Virus record (IMG/VR): IMGVR_UViG_3300026521_000235
Coordinates: 1-41,342 of that record
DNA length: 41,342 bases
Source of the DNA: a virus
Reading direction: 5' to 3' (one strand)
Shown: positions 17,453 to 25,614 of the stretch, piece by piece
How positions within the stretch are numbered: the stretch's first letter is position 1
Layout of the letters: each line of letters starts with the position of its first letter
Notes under the pieces: model-generated
The model's input: only the letters and a program-made list of their open reading frames with translations
Databases searched by the model: none
What the model was told of the DNA's origin: nothing
Translations under genes and position numbers: made by a program

Positions 17453-17511
17453 CTCATTACATAACACTTTCATATAATAGTGTGATAAAAATAACACAAA
17501 AGGATAACATA

Positions 17512-18168
17512 ATGAGTCAAGATTTTGAATCAATGAAAAACTCTGAACTTGTTGAATATTGCAAAGTAAGAAATATTCCTGTTCAAGCTAAAAATGTAAG
17601 CAAACCAACTAAAGCAGAATTACTATTTGCTATCTCTGAATTTAATGCATCGCAAAAAAAAGAACCAGCTATAGAAGATGAAATACTGTCTGAGCTTGAA
17701 GAACAAGAAAAGGAAGCTAAAATTATAATAAAAAAAGCTGATGACTTTTTAGACAATAGCGATATTGTACTTGCAGAAAAAGCTAACAAAAAAGTTGAAA
17801 AAGCCAAAAAGAAAAGAGCTAGAAAATTAGATCTTATCTCGAAAAAGAGAGTCATAATTAATGCTAATTCAAAAACACAAACAATGCATCCAAATCAAGT
17901 TCATTTTGTTACATGGGGAAATAGAAATGGTCACTATACTGATAGATTTATTTTAGGTAAGCCATGGACAATAAGAACTGGAGCTCTTGAAAATTTAAGA
18001 AGACAAACAATTAGAGTTGGTATACAGAATGAAGATGGTGAAACTATAAGATTTGAAACAAAACCTGCATGGTTAATTCAAGAATTGCCGCAACTTACAG
18101 AACAGGAACTTTCAGTTATAGCGAAAAGACAAACTATTAGAGAAAATTCTATAGAGAATTTGGTTTAA
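17512..18168 (+). CDS. Virion-block protein with HeH/SAP-like N-terminus
   Basis: 218 aa. ATG 17512 has AAAGGA upstream; an earlier in-frame ATG at 17482 falls in the leader hairpin. Residues ~7-43 (MKNSELVEYCKVRNIPV then KPTKAELLFAIS) fit a helix-extended-loop-helix/SAP-like DNA-binding fold. A charged coiled coil follows (about 50-115), then a beta-rich C-terminal part (VHFVTWGNRNGHYTDRFILG). It follows the capsid gene like N4 gp55, a positional match only. TAATG joins its stop to a 16-codon open frame. Confidence 0.7.
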   Translation: MSQDFESMKNSELVEYCKVRNIPVQAKNVSKPTKAELLFAISEFNASQKKEPAIEDEILSELEEQEKEAKIIIKKADDFLDNSDIVLAEKANKKVEKAKKKRARKLDLISKKRVIINANSKTQTMHPNQVHFVTWGNRNGHYTDRFILGKPWTIRTGALENLRRQTIRVGIQNEDGETIRFETKPAWLIQELPQLTEQELSVIAKRQTIRENSIENLV

Positions 18169-18218
18169 TGAGATACGACAGAGCTACTTTGGTTCTGTTG
18201 TTGATGTATCTAATATAA
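18168..18218 (+). other. 16-codon open frame joined by TAATG
   Basis: MRYDRATLVLLLMYLI starts on the last base of the preceding gene's stop and ends at TAA 18216-18218. Hydrophobic end. Could be chance; may be a micro-gene that links translation to the next gene at 18241. Confidence 0.25.
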
Positions 18219-18240
18219 AATTAAAAGGAACATAAATATA

Positions 18241-18984
18241 ATGGCTGATGAACTATTAGACTCATATATAAATACATTAGAAAATGAAACATCTATGCAT
18301 GATTGTGATAGTTGTAAGAAATGTGAAAATGTATCTTTTGCTGATGTTGTTGGAGCTTGTACTATTGATAATGGTGGGTACTTTGGAAAATTATTGACAT
18401 TGGCTACAAAACATATAGAAGCAGCAAAAGATAAAGGTTATTTTACAGAAGAAACAGCAGGTCAAGTATTTGCTCAGGCACTTGTTTCCTCTATGCAGCA
18501 AGCTATACAGTTTGAGTTATCTCATGGTAAAGCACAAAGAGAGATATGCTTGATAGACGCTCAAACTAAACATGAATATAATAAAATAGTTTTAGAGAAC
18601 AAAGAACTAGAAGAAAAGAAAAAAGTAAATGATGCTCAAATTGAAAAAATAAATAAAGATATTGAGATGGAAGATAAGCAAATTGATAAAATAACAGCAG
18701 ATATTGCAAATGCTGCAGACCAATTGGCTGAAAAAATAAGATTAGATGATGCACAGATAGCTAAATGGGAATGTGATTGTGAAAATAATGAAAAACTTAT
18801 TGATGCTCAAGCTGCATTGTATGGTAGACAAGCTGAAGGATTTGGTGATAATGTTAGACAAAAATTGTTCGATACACAAGCTCAAGCATTTGCTATGGTG
18901 TTTGAAGCAGTTGATGGTCTTAGTTTACCAGCGTGTTTATCTGAAGATGCATTAAATGATTCATATGAAAATATAACTGGTTAG
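18241..18984 (+). CDS. Internal virion protein candidate, N4 gp54-like position
   Basis: 247 aa. Begins with an acidic segment and a C-x-x-C-x-x-C cluster (C22, C25, C28), then C40; two further Cys in KWECDCEN. Residues ~110-200 are a long coiled coil. The C-terminal GRQAEGFGDNVRQKLFDTQAQAFAMVF pattern (about 198-224) recurs in proteins downstream of N4-like capsid genes. Likely structural or ejected with the DNA. Metal binding by the Cys cluster is possible. SD AAAAGGAA. Confidence 0.7.
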   Translation: MADELLDSYINTLENETSMHDCDSCKKCENVSFADVVGACTIDNGGYFGKLLTLATKHIEAAKDKGYFTEETAGQVFAQALVSSMQQAIQFELSHGKAQREICLIDAQTKHEYNKIVLENKELEEKKKVNDAQIEKINKDIEMEDKQIDKITADIANAADQLAEKIRLDDAQIAKWECDCENNEKLIDAQAALYGRQAEGFGDNVRQKLFDTQAQAFAMVFEAVDGLSLPACLSEDALNDSYENITG

Positions 18985-18999
18985 TAAAAGGATAAGTGT

Positions 19000-20505
19000 A
19001 TGAGTAAAAGTACTGTTATCTGCGTCGATAGAATGACTCAAATAGAATCAGTAGATGTTTCTTTTGCTACTAGAGAACCAGTGTGTAGAAACAGTATGAT
19101 CTCTCTTCGATGTCCTGATAATATATCAGATATTCAAATGATAGACTATCAAACATTTATAGGTATATCAACTGAAGACATTAATCCTATTGAAAATTAT
19201 CCAACAATAGATTCACATATTGTAATATTCAATAGAGACGGTGAAATATTAGATAGAGTATTTATTGATGAATCAATTATTGTTTCTTCTACATCACTAT
19301 CTGTTTCTGAATTTAAAGTTAATGATGATTATATAGCTTCTGTATGGAACTTTAACAACAATAGTGTTGGAAAGCATACTATTTACGGTGTAGGAAATAT
19401 TCATAAAATAATAAGAAACAATGAAACAGGTTCATATAATGGTTTTGAGGTTTTCTCTGCATTAGAAATTGATTCTAACGATGGAAATAGCAATGAGAAA
19501 CCATATATATCATATCCGTATATACACACTGATGGTTCAGTATCTGTATTGATTGGTGTACCTAGAACAACAATAGACGATGGAGATAATATTGTATATT
19601 TTAAACGATGGAATAGCATCGGTATTCTTGAATTTCAAAGACTAATGATACTTGATCTGGTAGCATTAGATTATGAGGATAGTTTTGAGCATAATCCTTT
19701 ATGTTGCGTATCAATGTATGGTGAACGACTATGGTGTGGATACGACAGATATGCTGTTGGTCTAGGTACAACCCAGTATTTATTGCCGCATATTGACGGA
19801 CATGGGGCATATGATCAATCATTAAGTGGTATTCAGGTTGTAGATGCAAATAACGGTCATTTTATAATATGTGCTCCAAATATAGATATATATACTCATT
19901 ATGATGATGATAGGATAGTTTTAGGTCGTTATGGTTTTGTTGATGAGTATTTAGGAAAATATACTGTTGCTGTGTTAAATTCTACTGAAAATTTTTCAAC
20001 AGGAATAAATGGCGAAGTTAACGATGAACTTGAAGTTGGTATAGTTATTTATGACACATCTCATATAAAAACTGAAAACATTGATGGAAAAAAAATATAT
20101 TATGATCAAAAATTTGCTATAGCACATATAAAACCTCCAACAATTTATGATAGCGATCCAAATAGGATGGCTTTTGGCAAACAATTACTTATGCTTGGCA
20201 ATTTAATCTTTGTTACAGGAACTGCAAATAATGGATATATACATATATATAATGTTTTATCTAAAGATGATAAACCAAGTAGTATTTCTTTTATATGTAC
20301 TATAACTCCTGAATATATAAATGAACAAGATATATCTATTTTTGCAGATACAATATCAATAAAAGATAATGTTGTTACTATTAATAGTGTCAAAACAGAT
20401 AATACACAAATAGTAACTCTTATTGATTTAGAGTGTTTTTTTATAAAACATAGTATTTATGCAGGATTAAAAGAGATTGAACTAATAAAAAATGGAGTAG
20501 AATAA
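19000..20505 (+). CDS. Virion structural protein (unknown, beta-rich)
   Basis: 501 aa, almost entirely strand-forming with regularly spaced YIHTDGSVSVLIG, NGHFIICAPNI and LGNLIFVTGT segments, which looks like a beta-propeller, but I cannot assign it to a family. No signal peptide. Its TAA overlaps the ATG of the next gene (TAATG), so they are coupled. By order it lies opposite N4 gp53-gp52. A tail-tube, appendage or vertex role is plausible. Confidence 0.7.
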   Translation: MSKSTVICVDRMTQIESVDVSFATREPVCRNSMISLRCPDNISDIQMIDYQTFIGISTEDINPIENYPTIDSHIVIFNRDGEILDRVFIDESIIVSSTSLSVSEFKVNDDYIASVWNFNNNSVGKHTIYGVGNIHKIIRNNETGSYNGFEVFSALEIDSNDGNSNEKPYISYPYIHTDGSVSVLIGVPRTTIDDGDNIVYFKRWNSIGILEFQRLMILDLVALDYEDSFEHNPLCCVSMYGERLWCGYDRYAVGLGTTQYLLPHIDGHGAYDQSLSGIQVVDANNGHFIICAPNIDIYTHYDDDRIVLGRYGFVDEYLGKYTVAVLNSTENFSTGINGEVNDELEVGIVIYDTSHIKTENIDGKKIYYDQKFAIAHIKPPTIYDSDPNRMAFGKQLLMLGNLIFVTGTANNGYIHIYNVLSKDDKPSSISFICTITPEYINEQDISIFADTISIKDNVVTINSVKTDNTQIVTLIDLECFFIKHSIYAGLKEIELIKNGVE

Positions 20506-21086
20506 TGCAAGATACTTTTTTCAAAGAAGATGATAGATTAAAGCTAACGCTTAGAGATATAATAGCTGCAGATATGTTTAAAGATGATACTATTGCAGAT
20601 GAAATGCTTGGATACAATATATCTAGTGCATCAAGAGAATTTGATTATTTTATAGATGAATCTGAACAGTTTTCAACTATAGTATTTGATGTTAAAATAA
20701 ATTCAGTTGAAGCAGTTAAGTTAGCAACTTACTTTAAATTGGTTCTTGTTTCTGGCAATAAAAATGATAGTGGTGCAGAACCACTTGAAGTAGTTGGTAA
20801 ATTTACTTCTGTTGACGGTCACACTATAGTTGAGTTTACTATAGACAATAGTTATTCAACCTTTTGTTTTTCCCAACACAGTAATGGATATTCTGTTTCT
20901 AACTATGCAATGTATGCTGCAATAAATGAAAAAGAACAATCAATAGGTAATACTACTGAGGCTGATAATCTAATCATTGGTTCTACTTTTTATCCTAATG
21001 AGAACACTCAATGGCTCATGTGTGCAAAAGGTAGAATAATTAAAACAGATATTGTTTATGACTTAACTGAAGGAAATGAATATTAG
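20505..21086 (+). CDS. Virion-block protein (unknown)
   Basis: 193 aa, mixed strands and helices, acidic. Starts on the last base of the preceding stop codon, and its own stop is directly followed by the next ATG. No known domain seen. The three-gene coupling 19000-23474 suggests that the products are made in fixed ratio for one assembly. Confidence 0.7.
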   Translation: MQDTFFKEDDRLKLTLRDIIAADMFKDDTIADEMLGYNISSASREFDYFIDESEQFSTIVFDVKINSVEAVKLATYFKLVLVSGNKNDSGAEPLEVVGKFTSVDGHTIVEFTIDNSYSTFCFSQHSNGYSVSNYAMYAAINEKEQSIGNTTEADNLIIGSTFYPNENTQWLMCAKGRIIKTDIVYDLTEGNEY

Positions 21087-23474
21087 ATGGGACATAAGAC
21101 TTTTACATCACTAAGCTATGTATCATTGTATGATAAAGACAAAACTATACATGACTCAAAGTTTAATATTATGGCAAATTCTATAGATATGTCTTCATAT
21201 AATAAGCAATTTTTTTTCTTTAAAAGATCATATAGATCTAGATTTAAAGAATCATATTTAGAAAAATATGGTATGTCTTATAAATCAGTTGATACTTCTA
21301 TTGTACTTGGAGAAAATGAGCAAGATATTAGAGATAGAATATTAAATGATGTCGATGAAGAAGTAACTGATTTTATGTATATTAATATTATTGATGAATC
21401 ATTGGTTGCTTTTTGTAAATTTGTACTACAGAACCACTTTAGATATGAATACTATATGAATGAACAGATATTGATTACTACATACACTGGTTCAAACAAA
21501 GATGATTTATGTTGTAGTGGTGCTGACGGTATAGTTATGTGTAAATGTTGTGATGATAATGATGATTGTGATAATGATGATTGTGATGGAGATGATCCTA
21601 GTTGTAAGGCAATATATGATTCATTTAAATTTGAATATACTAATGGAGACAGAACAGAGGTTAAAATAACACTAACAAGCTCGCTTAACGAAGATATAGA
21701 GCAGATTGAAGTAATAAGTCATATAAACAGATATGATAAGATTGTTATATTGGAGTACTATATAGATGTTGATTATGCAATAAGCCAAGGATACACAGTA
21801 GATGACCCTGACAGAACCAGAAATAATACTAGATTATATATAGCTGATGCTGAAGAAGAAGATAGTATTTTTTATGATTTAGAAGACAATACAGAATCAA
21901 TGACTCCTATTGTTTGTTTAAAGCGTCAAAATGAGATTATAGCAGATTCAAACCATACAAGAAAAATATTACGAAAATATGCTTTGCATCCAGATGATTT
22001 AATGGAAACATTAGAAAATGAAGATCTTGATAATCTATATTTAATGAGTGGAGCATACTTTAAAGACATATATAAATTAGAGCCAAAAACATATAACGCA
22101 GAAGAAGCTCAAAACTTTCCTCCTGCTGTACTCAGAAGAGCTAAAGTGTCTGATGATGAATACACCATAACTGAAGAAATAGCTTCATGGTGGAAGCGTA
22201 GAAATAGACTTAAAATGTCAAGGTATAATAAATTTTTAGTTGATCTTTTAAATTATTACGGTAATACTGAAAAATTAATGATGATAGGTGAAGATAGTGT
22301 TTCTACATATTTTGATTTTGAAACACTTGATCCTGTATTTTCTGATGGAGAATTTGATGGACCAAATGGAGTCATACTTCCATCTACAAGATTGATAGAT
22401 GGTAATTATAGTAAAACATCAGCAATTTTTGTTGAAGATAGACCATATGAAGTTGAAAAAACTAAAGATTGGTTCTTCCAGCACCAACAAGGAGAACCAT
22501 GGATGTCAACAATAATATCTCAAGATAATGATGATTTTATTGGATGCTTTCATAATTGGTCAATTGGAGATACATATGAGTATTGCATAAGAGGTCTTGA
22601 CGTGTTAAATCTTGAAGAAGGAGAAACACTCACTGTTAAAGTAAAATGTTCATCTATATTTGTACAGCACTATACAGATGACGGAACACCGTATTATGTT
22701 GAAACTGTAATAAAAGAACTTGTACAAAAACTACATATAAATCATCAAAGATTTACATTAAATTTATCTGGCAAATGGACATCTACATCAGCAAAAAATA
22801 ATAAAGGTGATGATATTTATCCTCTAGTCCCGATACCTAATGATATGATGAATAAATTAATGTTTTCTACATATTCTATAGTGAAAGAATATGGTACTAT
22901 GTTTATTGCTTATGCTGAAGTAACTGTTAATACACATTGGTATGATAAGTTTTTGTCTCTTATAATATCTATAGTTATTGGTATATTTACTTTTGGTATA
23001 GGTAACATAGCAATAATTATTGCTCAAGCAGTTATAAATTTCGTTATTAGTATAGTTATTCAAGCTGTATTAAAAGCAATAGATTCTCCATTATTCAATC
23101 TTATTTTTGAATTAGTTTCTATGCTATATGGTGACTTTTCTGCATTAACAAATTTAACAGCTGAAAATTTTTTAAAGTTAGCTACAGATATTACATCATT
23201 TGCAAATGATGCTATGATGTATATAAAGCATAAAGATTCTAAAGATATGCAAGATGAGTTAAGTAGAGAAGAAGCTATAGATAGAATAAATAAATTAATG
23301 GATACCGAGAAAAAGATAATACCTAAAGCTGATCAGACTGCAATGTATTCTTATGTTGAACAAAATTCACCAGAAGCATTATATCAGTCTGTATTAAATG
23401 GTCCATTCAATTTTGAACAACTATTTGATGTAAGTGGTGAGCTTACTAGACGTGTTAATGTTGTATCTGGTTGA
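21087..23474 (+). CDS. Large virion protein with Cys/Asp-rich insert and hydrophobic region
   Basis: 795 aa. Residues 142-173 contain eight Cys among runs of Asp (CC, CKCC, then three DC or SC units), a likely metal-binding or disulfide-linked loop. Residues ~630-690 (LIISIVIGIFTFGIGNIAII and following) are hydrophobic with two or three membrane-spanning-length stretches, unusual for a shell protein and suggestive of a membrane-active or ejected internal protein. The C-terminal ~90 residues are helical. Position fits one of the N4 gp51-gp53 internal proteins; I cannot say which. Confidence 0.7.
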   Translation: MGHKTFTSLSYVSLYDKDKTIHDSKFNIMANSIDMSSYNKQFFFFKRSYRSRFKESYLEKYGMSYKSVDTSIVLGENEQDIRDRILNDVDEEVTDFMYINIIDESLVAFCKFVLQNHFRYEYYMNEQILITTYTGSNKDDLCCSGADGIVMCKCCDDNDDCDNDDCDGDDPSCKAIYDSFKFEYTNGDRTEVKITLTSSLNEDIEQIEVISHINRYDKIVILEYYIDVDYAISQGYTVDDPDRTRNNTRLYIADAEEEDSIFYDLEDNTESMTPIVCLKRQNEIIADSNHTRKILRKYALHPDDLMETLENEDLDNLYLMSGAYFKDIYKLEPKTYNAEEAQNFPPAVLRRAKVSDDEYTITEEIASWWKRRNRLKMSRYNKFLVDLLNYYGNTEKLMMIGEDSVSTYFDFETLDPVFSDGEFDGPNGVILPSTRLIDGNYSKTSAIFVEDRPYEVEKTKDWFFQHQQGEPWMSTIISQDNDDFIGCFHNWSIGDTYEYCIRGLDVLNLEEGETLTVKVKCSSIFVQHYTDDGTPYYVETVIKELVQKLHINHQRFTLNLSGKWTSTSAKNNKGDDIYPLVPIPNDMMNKLMFSTYSIVKEYGTMFIAYAEVTVNTHWYDKFLSLIISIVIGIFTFGIGNIAIIIAQAVINFVISIVIQAVLKAIDSPLFNLIFELVSMLYGDFSALTNLTAENFLKLATDITSFANDAMMYIKHKDSKDMQDELSREEAIDRINKLMDTEKKIIPKADQTAMYSYVEQNSPEALYQSVLNGPFNFEQLFDVSGELTRRVNVVSG

Positions 23475-23531
23475 TTAATTATAATTAAGATATAATAATA
23501 AAAATATATAAATAAATAAAAGGAAATTAAT

Positions 23532-24098
23532 ATGAGTTTTACTTCAGGTTTAGGAAGCTTGTTTTCAGGTATCGGTAGCTTATTTGGTGGTGGTGGTATT
23601 GATCTACCAAAAAATGTATCAGTTGATACTCCTATGTATCAAGGAACTAATTCTAACGGTGTTAGTGCATGGAGCAGTGATCCAGCATCTCTTACAAATA
23701 TCAGAAATACAGCTATGGATTTAAATGGTAACGGTAGAGTCGATATAGCTGGTATGGATATAAAAGGTATTCAGGATTATAATGACTTTAAAACTGCAAA
23801 TAGTGGTTTAGGTGGTTCTATTTTAGGCAAAGCATGGGATGGAGTAGGTGGATTATCTGGACTTGCAAATATGTTTGGTATGTATCAATCTTACAAGAAT
23901 GATAAGTTTAATCAAAAAATGGCAAAACACCAACAAGCATTACTTGATGAAAAGTGGAATATGTATAAAGATGATAAGGCTAATCAAAAACTAAAAAATG
24001 ATCTTGTTATATCTGATTATCATACTAAGAAGCGTCCAGGTAGTAATGAGCCTGATAGTGCGTATACTGTTAGTAATTCAAGTAATATTTATGTATAA
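23532..24098 (+). CDS. Small internal virion protein (Gly-rich start)
   Basis: 188 aa. The first ~30 residues are Gly/Ser/Phe-rich (FTSGLGSLFSGIGSLFGGGG), an amphipathic, flexible segment often found in small tail or ejection proteins. Residues ~65-78 (DLNGNGRVDIAGMD) look like a dockerin/EF-hand-like Ca-binding turn. The C-terminal ~70 residues are a charged helix with Lys/Gln. SD AAAGGA. By order it could be the counterpart of N4 gp52. A TATAAT at 23491-23496 may give a local promoter. Confidence 0.7.
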   Translation: MSFTSGLGSLFSGIGSLFGGGGIDLPKNVSVDTPMYQGTNSNGVSAWSSDPASLTNIRNTAMDLNGNGRVDIAGMDIKGIQDYNDFKTANSGLGGSILGKAWDGVGGLSGLANMFGMYQSYKNDKFNQKMAKHQQALLDEKWNMYKDDKANQKLKNDLVISDYHTKKRPGSNEPDSAYTVSNSSNIYV

Positions 24099-24113
24099 AA
24101 ATAAGGATATAGA

Positions 24114-25556
24114 ATGTTAGGAAGTTCAAGATCATTCGTAAACAGTATACGAGAACCAAATATACCTGCTCCACAACAAGTCAGACTAGATCCTGGGTTC
24201 TCTAGTGCTGTAAGAAATTTATATGATATGAAAAGAACCAGGTTGAATAACATATCTGCAGCTGAGAGACAAGCAGCACAAGCTAAAGCTGCTATGGATA
24301 GAGCTAAACTTCAAAAAGAAGCTGCTGATACAAGAGCTGCTGCAGCAAGAGCACTTCAAGAAAAAAGATTAAATTATGATATAGAAAAAGATAAGAAAGC
24401 AGAACAAGCAGAAAAAGATAAGAATCAAGCTTTTATAGAAAGTATTGGTAAAATATATGAACCTGTTGATTTTGTTACTCAAACAAAAAAAGAAGTTGTA
24501 GATAAAGATAATATTGTTGGTCAAGAACATCAAGATCAAAAAGCTGCTGATTTTTGGACTTCGCCTAAAGGTCAAGCTATAGTAAACAAAATAAAACCTT
24601 TACAATACAAAGAAGATGAACAATACAGAGATTTATATACTCAATATGCTAACCTTGGTTCTAAATATAAGAACAAATCTGAATTACAAGATGCACAAAA
24701 TAAGTTTATAGAACAACACCCTAAGATGTTTGGACTAAAAGGTGATGAGTTCGATAGATGGAAAAAATCATCAGTAATTGATTCAGTTGCTGATTCTCTT
24801 GGAACATGGGAAAATGATGTTATGAAATATACATCTAGAGCATATCATAAATTAAATCCATTTGAAACAAAAGGAGATACTGAATACAACATAAAACAAT
24901 CTGATGAATTTTGGACAAGAAACAACATAGTTCCAGATAATCCATATGAGCAAGCAAGAAAAAGAGTTAATATTCTTGGCAAGCATTTGCAACAGAATAA
25001 TACAGTAAATGAGTTAAATAAAAATATTGAACAAGAAGTTAATACTATTGAAGATAAATTTTATAGTCCTGTATATGGTAAAAAGACAGTAACAAAACCT
25101 ATGATTATGTCTAAAAAAGACTATTATAATAATTTAAATAGTAAATACCAACCTATATTTGAATCTATAAAGTCTGATCCTAACTTAAACATATATCAAA
25201 GGACTGCTCAATTAACTGCTGCACAAAAAGCGTATAATAGAGATATAAATAATTATCAAGCAGCTGTTCAAAATATTAAAGCTAAAGCTGCTAAAGTTGC
25301 AGAAGATAAAAAGAAAATGAGTGAATTTGCAGCAAAAGAAAAAATTAAATTTAGCTATGATGATTTACTAGATATCAGAAAGAAAAATAGACAACTTGAT
25401 AATGATATAGCTAAACTTGAATACAAAAAACAAAATGGTACAATTACAGAAAAAGAAAAATTAGAACTTGATAATTTAAGACAAACTTATAAAAATAATC
25501 AAGCAAGAGAAAAGTTAATTCAAGCTCAAACAGCTAAAGCAAATAGATCTAAATAA
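24114..25556 (+). CDS. Long helical virion protein upstream of the vRNAP
   Basis: 480 aa with a coiled coil rich in Ala/Lys/Gln/Arg at ~35-105, a folded middle part, and a second Lys-rich coiled coil at ~375-480. No membrane segment. In the N4 order this is the place of gp51, directly before the vRNAP, and such proteins are encapsidated. Identity by position only. SD AAGGAT. Confidence 0.7.
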   Translation: MLGSSRSFVNSIREPNIPAPQQVRLDPGFSSAVRNLYDMKRTRLNNISAAERQAAQAKAAMDRAKLQKEAADTRAAAARALQEKRLNYDIEKDKKAEQAEKDKNQAFIESIGKIYEPVDFVTQTKKEVVDKDNIVGQEHQDQKAADFWTSPKGQAIVNKIKPLQYKEDEQYRDLYTQYANLGSKYKNKSELQDAQNKFIEQHPKMFGLKGDEFDRWKKSSVIDSVADSLGTWENDVMKYTSRAYHKLNPFETKGDTEYNIKQSDEFWTRNNIVPDNPYEQARKRVNILGKHLQQNNTVNELNKNIEQEVNTIEDKFYSPVYGKKTVTKPMIMSKKDYYNNLNSKYQPIFESIKSDPNLNIYQRTAQLTAAQKAYNRDINNYQAAVQNIKAKAAKVAEDKKKMSEFAAKEKIKFSYDDLLDIRKKNRQLDNDIAKLEYKKQNGTITEKEKLELDNLRQTYKNNQAREKLIQAQTAKANRSK

Positions 25557-25562
25557 AACAAT

Positions 25563-25608
25563 ATCCTATATACGATATAATACATAAAATATAAATTGTA
25601 TATAGGAT
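25563..25608 (+). promoter_or_regulatory. 11-bp hairpin with TATAAT in the loop, covering an SD
   Basis: Arms ATCCTATATAC (25563-25573) and GTATATAGGAT (25598-25608) are perfect; the 24-base loop holds GATATAAT (TATAAT 25576-25581). The right arm contains the AGGA Shine-Dalgarno of the 1304-aa gene (ATG 25615). If transcription starts upstream, the hairpin would hide the ribosome site; if it starts at the TATAAT, the left arm is missing and the site is open. This switch is inference. Confidence 0.55.
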
Positions 25609-25614
25609 TACTAC

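Larger units (their letters stand above)
17144..17510 (+). other. Non-coding structured gap after the capsid gene
   Basis: 367 bases without a supported gene in a genome that is otherwise tightly packed. It holds the hairpin at the stop codon, a 12-base palindrome AAACTTAAGTTT near 17206, a 13-bp stem-loop (17236-17274), an imperfect 12-bp stem-loop (17353-17393) and the next promoter. No tRNA is visible. Confidence 0.6.
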
